A DNA stretch of 5,700 nt from Pseudomonadota bacterium (lineage in GTDB: Bacteria; Pseudomonadota; Gammaproteobacteria; Xanthomonadales; Xanthomonadaceae): positions 1 through 5,700 of the forward strand of contig JAEWLO010000252.1 of NCBI GenBank assembly GCA_023457475.1. The letters are read 5' to 3'. The position numbers were made by a program, and so were the translations under genes. The notes below the pieces were generated by a model, which saw only the letters and a program-made list of their open reading frames with translations, was not told where the DNA came from and made no database searches. Shown here piece by piece: positions 1-5,090 of this stretch. Each line of letters starts with the position of its first letter. Position 1 is the stretch's first letter.

Positions 1-21
1 GGTCATATCCCCCCGACGCTA

Positions 22-378
22 TCACACGGTCTGCCCGGCCCCCCCCTGTCGAAGGTCAGGGCGCACCCGACGCGGCACCGCCCGGACCCGGCGACGCGCC
101 TGCGGACCCCGCCGCCGCGATGACGGGCGGGCCAGCGCGCGGGCCGGCAGGCGGAACCGGTACAGCGCCCACCAGGCGACGCAGGGCATGCCGACCAGCC
201 ACATCGGTAACCAGCCCAGCCAGTCGCTATGGCCACGTGCTGCCGGCCAGACCAGCACCAGGGCCAGCCCGGCCAGGGCGATCTGTCGCACCCAGCGCAG
301 TACCTCGGGATGGGGCGTGTGGCTGGCGGCTACGGCACGGCGTGAATGCGGGGTGGAGTGCGAAGACGACAAGGCCAT
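22..378 (-). CDS. Small two-helix membrane protein, function unknown
   Basis: I do not recognise this 118-residue protein. It has a polar Ser/His-rich N-terminus (about 1-28) and a first hydrophobic helix at about 30-47. A short loop follows (RGHSDW), then a Trp-rich second helix at about 53-73. The tail after about residue 76 is strongly basic, with several Arg clusters, and would be cytoplasmic by the positive-inside rule. That topology suggests an inner-membrane hairpin with both ends inside. The ATG at 378 is supported by a GGAG Shine-Dalgarno sequence (386-389 on this strand) seven bases upstream. It diverges from the lipocalin gene with 159 nt between the two starts. The last codons contain a run of eight G (39-46), so the C-terminal frame is vulnerable to slippage or sequencing error. 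The overlapping minus-strand frame at 3-236 has no such membrane pattern. The membrane topology is the reason to believe the gene is real. Confidence 0.6.
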   Translation of the reverse strand: MALSSSHSTPHSRRAVAASHTPHPEVLRWVRQIALAGLALVLVWPAARGHSDWLGWLPMWLVGMPCVAWWALYRFRLPARALARPSSRRRGPQARRRVRAVPRRVRPDLRQGGAGQTV

Positions 379-537
379 GACGGGGCTCCATGCGAAAGTG
401 ATGCGTCACCTTGCCGTGCCACCATCTCAAAGGCTGCGACCTTGACGACGATGTCGGCTTTATCGGCCTGCGCCGCCATTGACGTTCTGCGTCGTCCCAA
501 CCACCATGCCCATGCCAGCCTTGGAGCCCGTTACCGC

Positions 538-1143
538 ATGTCCTCGATCCGCCCGCTTCGCGTTGTCCTGCTGGTGTCCTCGCTGGCGCTGTTGTCCGCC
601 TGTGCCTTCGGGGGCAGCAAGTCGGCTCCCGCGCCGGAGGTCGTCAGTACTCCGCGCAACGCACCGATCGACCTGCAGCGGTTCATGGGCACCTGGTACG
701 TCATCGGCCGCGTGCCGAACCCGGTGGAGCGCGGGCACGTCGCAAGCGTCAACGAGTACAGCCTGCGCGGCGACCAGAAAGTGTCCATCACCTACCGTTA
801 CCGCGACGGCTTCTCCGAACCCCTGCAGCAGCTGACCGTGCGTGCCTCGGTGGACGAGGACAGCGGCAACCACAACTGGCGCACCTGGTTCTACAAGATC
901 GTGCCGACCCATACCCGCGTGCTCGACGTCGCGCCCGACTATTCCTGGGCGCTTCTGGGCTACCCGGGTCGCGAGATGGCCTGGATCTTCGCGCGCAGCC
1001 CGGACATGGACAAAGAGCTCTACAAGGAGCTCGCCACCCGCCTGCGCGACGAGTACGGCGTGAACACGGACAAGCTCAAGCGCGTGCCGCAGCACAAGGA
1101 ACAGGTCGACCGGCTGGGCTTCGAGGTTCCGAACGTGCGTTGA
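538..1143 (+). CDS. blc: Outer-membrane lipocalin lipoprotein (Blc family)
   Basis: A 201-residue lipoprotein of the bacterial lipocalin family, whose members bind fatty acids or lysophospholipids at the outer membrane and are linked to envelope stress. The signal peptide has basic R5 and R8, a hydrophobic core at about 9-18 and the lipobox L-S-A-C ending at Cys22. Residue 23 is Ala rather than Asp, which favours outer-membrane sorting. A Ser/Pro-rich linker (23-44) follows. Lipocalin motif 1 is at about 45-60, with the invariant G-x-W at G51-T-W53. Motif 2 with the motif 3 arginine is at about 134-155 (DYSWALLGYPGRE to FARSP, R153), closely matching the Blc pattern. Length is a little above E. 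coli Blc (about 177), mostly because of the linker. The frame stays open upstream to 346, but the ATG at 538 is chosen because it begins the signal peptide and has GGAG at 523-526, 11 nt ahead. The gene is monocistronic and converges on metI across a REP pair. Ligand unknown. Confidence 0.9.
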   Translation: MSSIRPLRVVLLVSSLALLSACAFGGSKSAPAPEVVSTPRNAPIDLQRFMGTWYVIGRVPNPVERGHVASVNEYSLRGDQKVSITYRYRDGFSEPLQQLTVRASVDEDSGNHNWRTWFYKIVPTHTRVLDVAPDYSWALLGYPGREMAWIFARSPDMDKELYKELATRLRDEYGVNTDKLKRVPQHKEQVDRLGFEVPNVR

Positions 1144-1145
1144 GG

Positions 1146-1175
1146 CACCCGGTAACGCCGGCCGTTGGCCGGCCC
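1146..1175 (+). repeat. REP/SMAG-like palindromic unit, left copy
   Basis: This 30-nt unit lies two bases after the lipocalin stop codon. It has a GTAA head (1152-1155) and a perfect 7-bp stem, GCCGGCC at 1157-1163 with GGCCGGC at 1167-1173, around a GTT loop. It matches the reverse complement of 1200-1229 at 27 of 30 positions. The head plus GC-rich hairpin is the architecture of REP elements, and the usual GTAG head is the hallmark of the SMAG repeats of Stenotrophomonas maltophilia; here the G is an A. Such units are moved by RAYT (REP-associated tyrosine) transposases acting in trans and usually sit between genes. Assignment to SMAG is from memory, not from a search. Confidence 0.8.
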
Positions 1176-1199
1176 ACGGGGTACTTGGGGCGTTCATGA

Positions 1200-1229
1200 G
1201 GGCCGGCCAGCAGCCGGCGCTACCGGGTG
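1200..1229 (-). repeat. REP/SMAG-like palindromic unit, right inverted copy
   Basis: This is the inverted partner of 1146-1175, separated from it by 24 nt. Read on the minus strand it begins CACCCGGTAG, with the canonical GTAG head at 1223-1220. A hairpin follows with GCCGGC arms at 1213-1218 and 1202-1207, extended by one possible G-U pair. It differs from the left copy at three positions: one in the head and two in or beside the loop. The stem bases are unchanged or still pairable, so folding appears to have been conserved. The two units together form a dimer of the REPIN type between convergent genes and could fold into one long cruciform. Confidence 0.8.
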
Positions 1230-1243
1230 ATGCTTCGCATCAC
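1227..1243 (-). terminator. Hairpin over the metI stop codon, possible terminator
   Basis: A perfect 7-bp stem, GTGATGC (1227-1233) with GCATCAC (1237-1243), encloses a TTC loop and covers the metI stop codon (1240-1242). It abuts the right REP unit. There is no T-tract on either side, so intrinsic termination is not assured. It may instead stabilise the metNI mRNA 3' end or act together with the REP hairpins between the convergent genes. Confidence 0.35.
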
Positions 1244-1929
1244 TTGCGGGTGTAACGCGTCACCAGCCAGTCGCCCAGCATCTGCAGCACCTGGACCAGG
1301 ACCAGCAGCAGGACCACGGTGACCAGGGCCACGTCGGTATGCGAGCGCTGGTAACCGTCGCGGAAAGCGAGGTCGCCCAGGCCGCCGGAACCGATCGCGC
1401 CGCCCATGGCGGTGAAGCCGATCAGGGCGATCACCGTCACGGTGGCACCGGCGATCAGGCCCGGACGGGCTTCCGGCAGCAGCACGCGGCTGACCAGCTG
1501 CCACGTGGTGGCTCCCATGGCCTGGCTGGCCTCTATCACGCCTCGATCCACTTCCCGCAGCGCGGTTTCGACCAGGCGCGCGTAGAACGGCGCGGCACCG
1601 ATCACCAATGGCACGATCGCGCCACGCACGCCGAGCGAGGTACCCATCAGCCACAGGGTGATCGGAATGAGCACGATCATCAGGATGATGAAAGGCACTG
1701 AACGCAGCAGATTCACCACCAGCGCCAGGGCACCGTAGAGCACCGGCTTGCGATGCAGCTGCGGCGAACCGGTGAGGAACAGCAGCACGCCCAGCGGCAG
1801 GCCGATGAGCAGGGTGAGCGGCAGCGAGCCACCCAGCATGAGCAGGGTGTCGACCGTAGCCTGGCCGATATCGGCCCATTTGGCCGCATCGAGGTGGCGG
1901 AAGAAGCCGCCGGCAGCAGCAAGGTTCAT
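1240..1929 (-). CDS. metI: Methionine ABC transporter permease MetI
   Basis: A 229-residue inner-membrane permease. Two copies would form the channel of the MetNI importer, driven by MetN, for methionine delivered by MetQ. Hydrophobic segments lie at about 24-54, 62-90, 98-116, 154-175 and 198-218, consistent with the five helices per subunit known for MetI. The EAA coupling loop that docks on the ATPase is clear: E133-A-S-Q-A-M-G at 133-139, running to L151-P152. The G-rich stretch at 176-187 (GGAIGSGGLGDL) is also typical of MetI. Length is slightly above E. coli MetI (217). The ATG overlaps the metN stop as ATGA (1926-1929), and a strong GGAGGAG lies eight bases ahead inside metN, so the two genes are translationally coupled. 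No metQ follows. The next gene is the convergent lipocalin. Confidence 0.95.
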   Translation of the reverse strand: MNLAAAGGFFRHLDAAKWADIGQATVDTLLMLGGSLPLTLLIGLPLGVLLFLTGSPQLHRKPVLYGALALVVNLLRSVPFIILMIVLIPITLWLMGTSLGVRGAIVPLVIGAAPFYARLVETALREVDRGVIEASQAMGATTWQLVSRVLLPEARPGLIAGATVTVIALIGFTAMGGAIGSGGLGDLAFRDGYQRSHTDVALVTVVLLLVLVQVLQMLGDWLVTRYTRK

Positions 1930-2933
1930 CGGCGCAGCTCCTCCACGTGAACGCCCGCGGCGACGAAGCCGGCCTGTGCGGCCTGCACATCGCCCCCCAC
2001 CAGCGACACCGTCAGCTGGCCGTACGGAGTGTCCTTGATGCGATCGATGCGCCCGGACAGGATGTTGTAGTCCACGCCGGTGTCGCGTGCGATGCGACCC
2101 AGCAGCGGTTCGTAGGTGTCGCCACCGAGGAAGGTCAGGCGCACGATGCGCCCCGCCACGGCCTCGAAGTCCTTGTGCAGCTCGCCTTCGTCCACATGTT
2201 CGGATTCACTGACAAACCGGCGGGTGGTCGGGTGCTGTGGGTGCAGGAACACTTCAGTCACCGGTCCGGTCTCGACCAGCGCACCGGCGTCGAGCACGGC
2301 CACCCGGTCGCAGACGCGACGGATCACGTCCATCTCATGGGTGATCAGCACGATGGTCAGGCCCAGCTCGCGGTTGATCCGGCCCAGCAACGCGAGCACC
2401 GAGGCGGTGGTCTGCGGGTCCAGGGCGCTGGTGGCTTCGTCGCAGAGCAGGATCTGCGGACGGGTGGCCAGCGCACGGGCGATGCCGACACGCTGCTTCT
2501 GGCCGCCGGAGAGTTGTGCCGGGTATTTGTTGGCATGCGCTTCCAGACCCACTGTCTGCAGCAGTTCCGTCACCCGTGCGTCGATCTCCGCGCGCGGAGT
2601 GCCGGCCAGCTCCAGCGGGAAGGCGACATTGGCCGCCACCGTGCGCGAGGACAACAGGTTGAAGTGCTGGAAAATCATGCCGATGCGGCGGCGCAGCGCA
2701 CGCAGGCCGTCGGTATCCAGCGCGGTGACGTCTTCGCCGTTGATCAGCAGGCGGCCACCGCTGGGCTCTTCCAGCCGGTTGATCAGCCGGATCAGCGTGG
2801 ATTTGCCCGCGCCGGAGTGCCCGATGATGCCGAATACCTCACCGGCCTCGATGGTCAGGTCCAGCGGCTGCAGCGCGGCGATCGCGCGGCCGCCGACGGC
2901 ATAGGATTTGTGCAGGCGCTGGAACTCGATCAC
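1926..2933 (-). CDS. metN: Methionine ABC transporter ATP-binding protein MetN
   Basis: A 335-residue ATPase that powers methionine uptake through MetI at the inner membrane. From the chosen start the landmarks are Walker A GHSGAGKST at 38-46, Q-loop Q89 in the MetN-typical stretch MIFQHFNLLSS, signature LSGGQ at 141-145, Walker B ILLCDE at 161-166 with catalytic E166, D-loop SALD at 169-172 and switch H199. Residues from about 260 to the end form the NIL (ACT-like) domain, which in E. coli MetN binds intracellular methionine and shuts the transporter down (transinhibition). All catalytic residues are present. The start is uncertain. GTG at 2933 gives MIEFQRLHKSY, matching the usual family N-terminus and length, but has no good Shine-Dalgarno. 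The frame runs on to a GTG at 3002, adding 23 Pro-rich residues of unlikely function. It overlaps metI by 4 nt and is preceded by a TATAAT box and a palindrome. Confidence 0.95.
   Translation of the reverse strand: MIEFQRLHKSYAVGGRAIAALQPLDLTIEAGEVFGIIGHSGAGKSTLIRLINRLEEPSGGRLLINGEDVTALDTDGLRALRRRIGMIFQHFNLLSSRTVAANVAFPLELAGTPRAEIDARVTELLQTVGLEAHANKYPAQLSGGQKQRVGIARALATRPQILLCDEATSALDPQTTASVLALLGRINRELGLTIVLITHEMDVIRRVCDRVAVLDAGALVETGPVTEVFLHPQHPTTRRFVSESEHVDEGELHKDFEAVAGRIVRLTFLGGDTYEPLLGRIARDTGVDYNILSGRIDRIKDTPYGQLTVSLVGGDVQAAQAGFVAAGVHVEELRR
1938..1944 (-). promoter_or_regulatory. Strong Shine-Dalgarno for metI inside metN
   Basis: On the minus strand 1944-1938 reads GGAGGAG, eight bases before the metI ATG (1929). 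It is embedded in the Glu-Glu codons near the end of metN. It fixes the metI start and gives metI independent initiation in addition to coupling through the ATGA overlap. Confidence 0.85.
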
Positions 2934-3011
2934 TTCGCGGTCAACCGGGGCATCGACGGGAGGGGGCGTGCAGCCTACCAGCGCGGGACGGCCCTGACCC
3001 ACGTGGCGATG

Positions 3012-3026
3012 CGGAATGATATTCCG
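3012..3026. promoter_or_regulatory. 15-bp palindrome in the metN leader, candidate operator
   Basis: CGGAAT - GAT - ATTCCG is a perfect inverted repeat with 6-bp arms and a 3-bp centre. It lies four bases downstream of the metN -10 box and covers the expected transcription start at about 3024. A repressor bound here would block initiation. Its core, GAA-N5-TTC with a central T on the minus strand, fits 7 of the 9 fixed positions of the textbook MetR consensus TGAANNTNNTTCA; only the outermost base on each side differs. The regulator's identity is inference. MetR is normally an activator bound further upstream, so another factor is possible. Confidence 0.5.
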
Positions 3027-3030
3027 TTTG

Positions 3031-3036
3031 ATTATA
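3031..3036 (-). promoter_or_regulatory. metNI promoter -10 box (TATAAT)
   Basis: Read on the minus strand, 3036-3031 is a perfect TATAAT in a locally AT-rich island (about 3013-3040) within otherwise GC-rich sequence. The expected start is near 3024, giving a leader of about 90 nt to the GTG at 2933 or about 22 nt to the GTG at 3002. No convincing -35 hexamer is seen 16-18 bases upstream, where the sequence is GC-rich, so the promoter may need an activator. It lies between the end of the DMT permease and metN, which argues that metNI is transcribed on its own. Confidence 0.6.
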
Positions 3037-3066
3037 AGAAGGTGTCGTCGCCCGCCGGACCCGGCC

Positions 3067-3963
3067 TCACGGGTGGTCCAGCGGGGTGGGCGCGGCGACC
3101 TTGCGGACCCGCTCGCGGTGCAGCAGGTACAGACCCGATGCCATGATGATGGCCGCGCCCAGCCAGGTGAAGCGGTCCGGCAGGGCTCCCCAGAACAGCA
3201 GATCCCAGCCGATTACCCAGACCAGGCCGGTGTACTCGAGCGGGGCGATCAGCGAAGCCTCGCCCAGCTGGAATGCGCGGGTCAGGGCGACCTGCCCGGC
3301 CGCGCCGGCCAGGCCCATGCCGGCGATCAACCCGGCGTGGCCCCACTGCAGCGGCCGCCAGTCCGGCACGGCCAGCAGGCCGGCCCCCAGCGCCAGCAGA
3401 GCCAGGAACCACACCACCATCGACTGCGGGGTGTCGGTCCGGGTGAGCATGCTGACCGTGATCGCGGCCAGCGCGTAGGCCGTCGCCGCCAGCAGCACCA
3501 TCAGCCCAGGCACCGAGATGAAGCCCCCCACGCCGGGGCGCAGGACCACCAGCACCCCGACCAGGCCGATGCCGATGGCCACCCAGCGACGCGGACCGAC
3601 GTGCTCGCCGAGCAGCGGCACGGACAAGGCGGCGATCAGCAGCGGGGCGACGAAGTAGATGGTGTAGGCAGTGGACAGCGGCAGGGTACGCAGCGCATAG
3701 ACGAAGCACCCGATCATCGCCATGCCCAGCCCCCCGCGCAGCAGATGCAGGCCCCATCGCACCGGCACCAGCGACCGGGGGCCGGCCGTGGCCAGTACCC
3801 ACACGAGCACGAACGGCAGCGAGGCCGCCCCGCGCAGGAAGGTAACCTGCAGCGTGGAGTAGGCACCGGCGAGCTGTTTCATGCCCGCGTCCATCAGCGA
3901 GAAGCAGGCCACGGCGGCCAGCATCCAGACAACGGCCCGGGTGGGGGATTTCTGCGTGTTCAT
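3067..3963 (-). CDS. DMT superfamily (EamA) inner-membrane transporter
   Basis: A 298-residue drug/metabolite transporter with two tandem EamA repeats, at about 10-141 and 150-285. The protein is almost wholly hydrophobic, and about ten helices can be drawn: roughly 10-28, 37-57, 71-90, 97-117, 126-142, 150-171, 181-200, 206-226, 237-258 and 266-281. The first repeat carries typical EamA features, including F42-L-R-G44, Y99-T-I-Y-F with APLL (106-109), and the LLGEHV stretch (117-122) before helix 5. The short basic C-terminus should be cytoplasmic. Family members mostly export amino acids, metabolites or nucleotide derivatives; the substrate cannot be read from the sequence. It sits 133 nt upstream of metN on the same strand, but metN has its own -10 box, so a joint methionine role is speculation. 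It diverges from yajQ. The ATG at 3963 has no Shine-Dalgarno and lies five bases from a candidate -10 box, so the mRNA may be leaderless. Confidence 0.88.
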   Translation of the reverse strand: MNTQKSPTRAVVWMLAAVACFSLMDAGMKQLAGAYSTLQVTFLRGAASLPFVLVWVLATAGPRSLVPVRWGLHLLRGGLGMAMIGCFVYALRTLPLSTAYTIYFVAPLLIAALSVPLLGEHVGPRRWVAIGIGLVGVLVVLRPGVGGFISVPGLMVLLAATAYALAAITVSMLTRTDTPQSMVVWFLALLALGAGLLAVPDWRPLQWGHAGLIAGMGLAGAAGQVALTRAFQLGEASLIAPLEYTGLVWVIGWDLLFWGALPDRFTWLGAAIIMASGLYLLHRERVRKVAAPTPLDHP

Positions 3964-3968
3964 GGCCC

Positions 3969-3996
3969 ATTATCGCCGCGATTGGCGGGCCGTCCA
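3969..3996 (-). promoter_or_regulatory. Candidate promoter of the DMT permease gene
   Basis: On the minus strand TGGACG (3996-3991, four of six matches to TTGACA) is followed after 16 nt by GATAAT (3974-3969, five of six matches to TATAAT). Only five bases separate the -10 box from the permease ATG at 3963, so transcription would begin at or next to the A of the start codon. The hexamers are moderate matches in a 78-nt divergent intergenic region. Confidence 0.4.
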
Positions 3997-4008
3997 TGCC
4001 GGGTTGGT

Positions 4009-4014
4009 TAGAAT
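4009..4014 (+). promoter_or_regulatory. Candidate -10 box for the yajQ operon
   Basis: TAGAAT matches the TATAAT consensus at five of six positions, in the context GGTTAGAATGGGG. It would start transcription near 4021, leaving a leader of about 20 nt that contains the GGAG site at 4031-4034. No good -35 hexamer sits at 16-18 nt; the nearest TTG-containing hexamer, TTGGCG at 3982-3987, is 21 nt away, which is too far. It lies inside the region shared with the divergent permease promoter. Confidence 0.45.
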
Positions 4015-4030
4015 GGGGACTTCTTCTGCT

Positions 4031-4034
4031 GGAG
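4031..4034 (+). promoter_or_regulatory. Shine-Dalgarno that fixes the yajQ start
   Basis: GGAG at 4031-4034 is seven bases before the ATG at 4042 but only one base before the in-frame ATG at 4036. Only the 4042 codon is correctly spaced, and it also gives the conserved family N-terminus MPSFDVVSEVD. Confidence 0.85.
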
Positions 4035-4041
4035 TATGCCC

Positions 4042-4524
4042 ATGCCGTCTTTTGACGTCGTTTCCGAAGTCGACATCCACGAGCTGACCAACGCCGTCGA
4101 CCAGGCCAACCGCGAGCTGACCACCCGCTTCGACTTCAAGGGCGTGGACGCGAAGTTCGTGCTGGAGGAGAGCGTGATCAAGCAGAGCGCCCCGAGCGAT
4201 TTCCAGCTGCAGCAGATGACCGACATCCTGCGCCAGCGTCTGACCGCGCGTAAGATCGATGCCGGTTGCCTGGAGTTCGGCGACGTGCTCACCAACCTGG
4301 GCGGCGCACGCCAGGACATCACTGTGAAGCAGGGTATCGAGCAGAAGATCGCCAAGAAGATCGCGGCCAAGTTGAAGGAAGCCAAGCTCAAGGTGGACAG
4401 CCAGATCAACGGAGACAAGCTGCGGGTGACCGGCAAGAAGCGCGACGACCTGCAGGACGCCATTGCGCTGCTGAAGAAGGAAAACTTCGAGATTCCGCTG
4501 CAGTTCGATAATTTCCGCGACTGA
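4042..4524 (+). CDS. yajQ: YajQ family cyclic-di-GMP-binding protein
   Basis: A 160-residue soluble cytoplasmic protein of the YajQ (DUF520/UPF0234) family. The N-terminus MPSFDVVSEVD, the stretch TTRFDFKGVDAKF (27-39), the Lys-rich segment at about 96-118 (KQGIEQKIAKKI), the stretch KLRVTGKKRDDLQ (126-138) and the C-terminal FDNFRD (155-160) all match E. coli YajQ nearly end to end, at the normal length. The fold of the family is two RNP-like domains, about 1-90 and 91-160. In Xanthomonas campestris the YajQ protein XC_3703 binds cyclic di-GMP and controls virulence genes through a LysR-type regulator; older E. coli work reported nucleotide or RNA binding. Effector function here is inferred from that close relative. 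The start is set at 4042 by the spacing of GGAG and by homology. It is the first gene of a tight cluster with the DUF1415 gene (2-nt gap) and an SDR. Confidence 0.95.
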   Translation: MPSFDVVSEVDIHELTNAVDQANRELTTRFDFKGVDAKFVLEESVIKQSAPSDFQLQQMTDILRQRLTARKIDAGCLEFGDVLTNLGGARQDITVKQGIEQKIAKKIAAKLKEAKLKVDSQINGDKLRVTGKKRDDLQDAIALLKKENFEIPLQFDNFRD

Positions 4525-4526
4525 TC

Positions 4527-5090
4527 ATGAACGATGCCATCGACCCCATCGCCGATACCCGGCGCTGGCTGGAAAACATCGTCATCGGCCTGAACCTGTG
4601 CCCGTTCGCCAAGGCGGTGTACGTGAAGCAGCAGGTACGCTTCGTGCTCAGCGACGCGACCACCCCGGAGGCGCTGCTGGAGGAATTGGCAGAAGAACTG
4701 GTGCTGCTGCGCGACACGCCGGCCGAGCAGATCGACACCACGCTGATCGTGCACCCGGAGGTCCTCACCGACTTTCTGGACTACAACGACTTCCTCGACA
4801 ACGCCGATGCCGCGATCGAAGCACTGGACCTGCAGGGCATCCTGCAGGTAGCCAGCTTCCACCCCCAGTACCAGTTCGCCGGCGTGGCCCCGGATGACGT
4901 GAGCAACTACACCAACCGCGCGCCCTACCCCACCCTTCACCTGCTGCGCGAGGACAGCGTGGAGCGTGCGGTGGCCGCGTTCCCCGATCCGGACGTGATC
5001 GTGGAGCGCAACATCGCCACGCTCGACGAGTTGGGCGTGGAAGGCTGGACGCGTCTGCTGGGGCGTGGAGACACACCGCGATGCCATTGA
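4527..5090 (+). CDS. DUF1415 family protein, function unknown
   Basis: A 187-residue soluble protein that fits the DUF1415 family in length and signature; no biochemical function is known to me. It has no signal peptide or membrane helix. Features that look functional are the segment IVIGLNLCPFAKAV (18-31) with Cys25; an acidic helical region (about 44-64); FHPQYQFAG (111-119) with His112; DDVSNYTNRAPYPTLHLLRED (123-143), rich in Asn, Tyr, Arg and His; and VIVERNIATL (157-166). The clustered polar residues C25, H112, N130, R131, H138 and E142 suggest an active or ligand-binding site rather than a structural role, which is inference. The ATG starts two bases after the yajQ stop and has no Shine-Dalgarno, so it probably depends on ribosomes finishing yajQ. 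The 3' end overlaps the SDR start by 10 nt. Conserved linkage to yajQ would be the best functional clue. Confidence 0.85.
   Translation: MNDAIDPIADTRRWLENIVIGLNLCPFAKAVYVKQQVRFVLSDATTPEALLEELAEELVLLRDTPAEQIDTTLIVHPEVLTDFLDYNDFLDNADAAIEALDLQGILQVASFHPQYQFAGVAPDDVSNYTNRAPYPTLHLLREDSVERAVAAFPDPDVIVERNIATLDELGVEGWTRLLGRGDTPRCH
5067..5070 (+). promoter_or_regulatory. Shine-Dalgarno of the SDR gene inside DUF1415
   Basis: GGAG, as part of GTGGAG, lies 10 nt before the ATG at 5081, within the last codons of the DUF1415 gene. It supports starting the SDR inside its upstream neighbour, 18 codons before the Rossmann fold begins. Confidence 0.6.

Noticed and set aside
346..537. Extension of the lipocalin frame upstream to 346
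   Set aside because: It would bury the lipoprotein signal peptide 64 residues inside the protein, so the start at 538 is far better supported.
379..537. TTGACG hexamers at 442-447 and 479-484 as lipocalin -35 boxes
   Set aside because: Neither has a reasonable -10 at 16-18 nt. The TTTATC at 459-464 is only 11 nt from the first. No promoter could be supported in this divergent region.
3054..3065. GCCGG-AC-CCGGC inverted repeat just after the permease stop as a terminator
   Set aside because: It has only five base pairs with a two-base loop and no following T-run. Such short GC repeats are common by chance at this base composition.
1947..3146. A 399-residue open frame on the plus strand opposite metN
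   Set aside because: It is antisense to metN, which has every ABC ATPase motif. The antisense translation is rich in Gln, His, Arg and Gly without domain character, as expected of a GC-rich shadow frame.
3032..3997. A 321-residue minus-strand frame overlapping the DMT permease in another frame
   Set aside because: The translation is Gly/Ala/Arg-rich and lacks the regular helices seen in the 298-residue EamA frame. It is an out-of-frame shadow.
4829..4848. Two copies of the palindrome CCTGCAGG four bases apart inside the DUF1415 gene
   Set aside because: They encode a Leu-Gln-Gly-Ile-Leu-Gln stretch using the preferred codons CTG and CAG. This is best explained by codon bias rather than a regulatory site.
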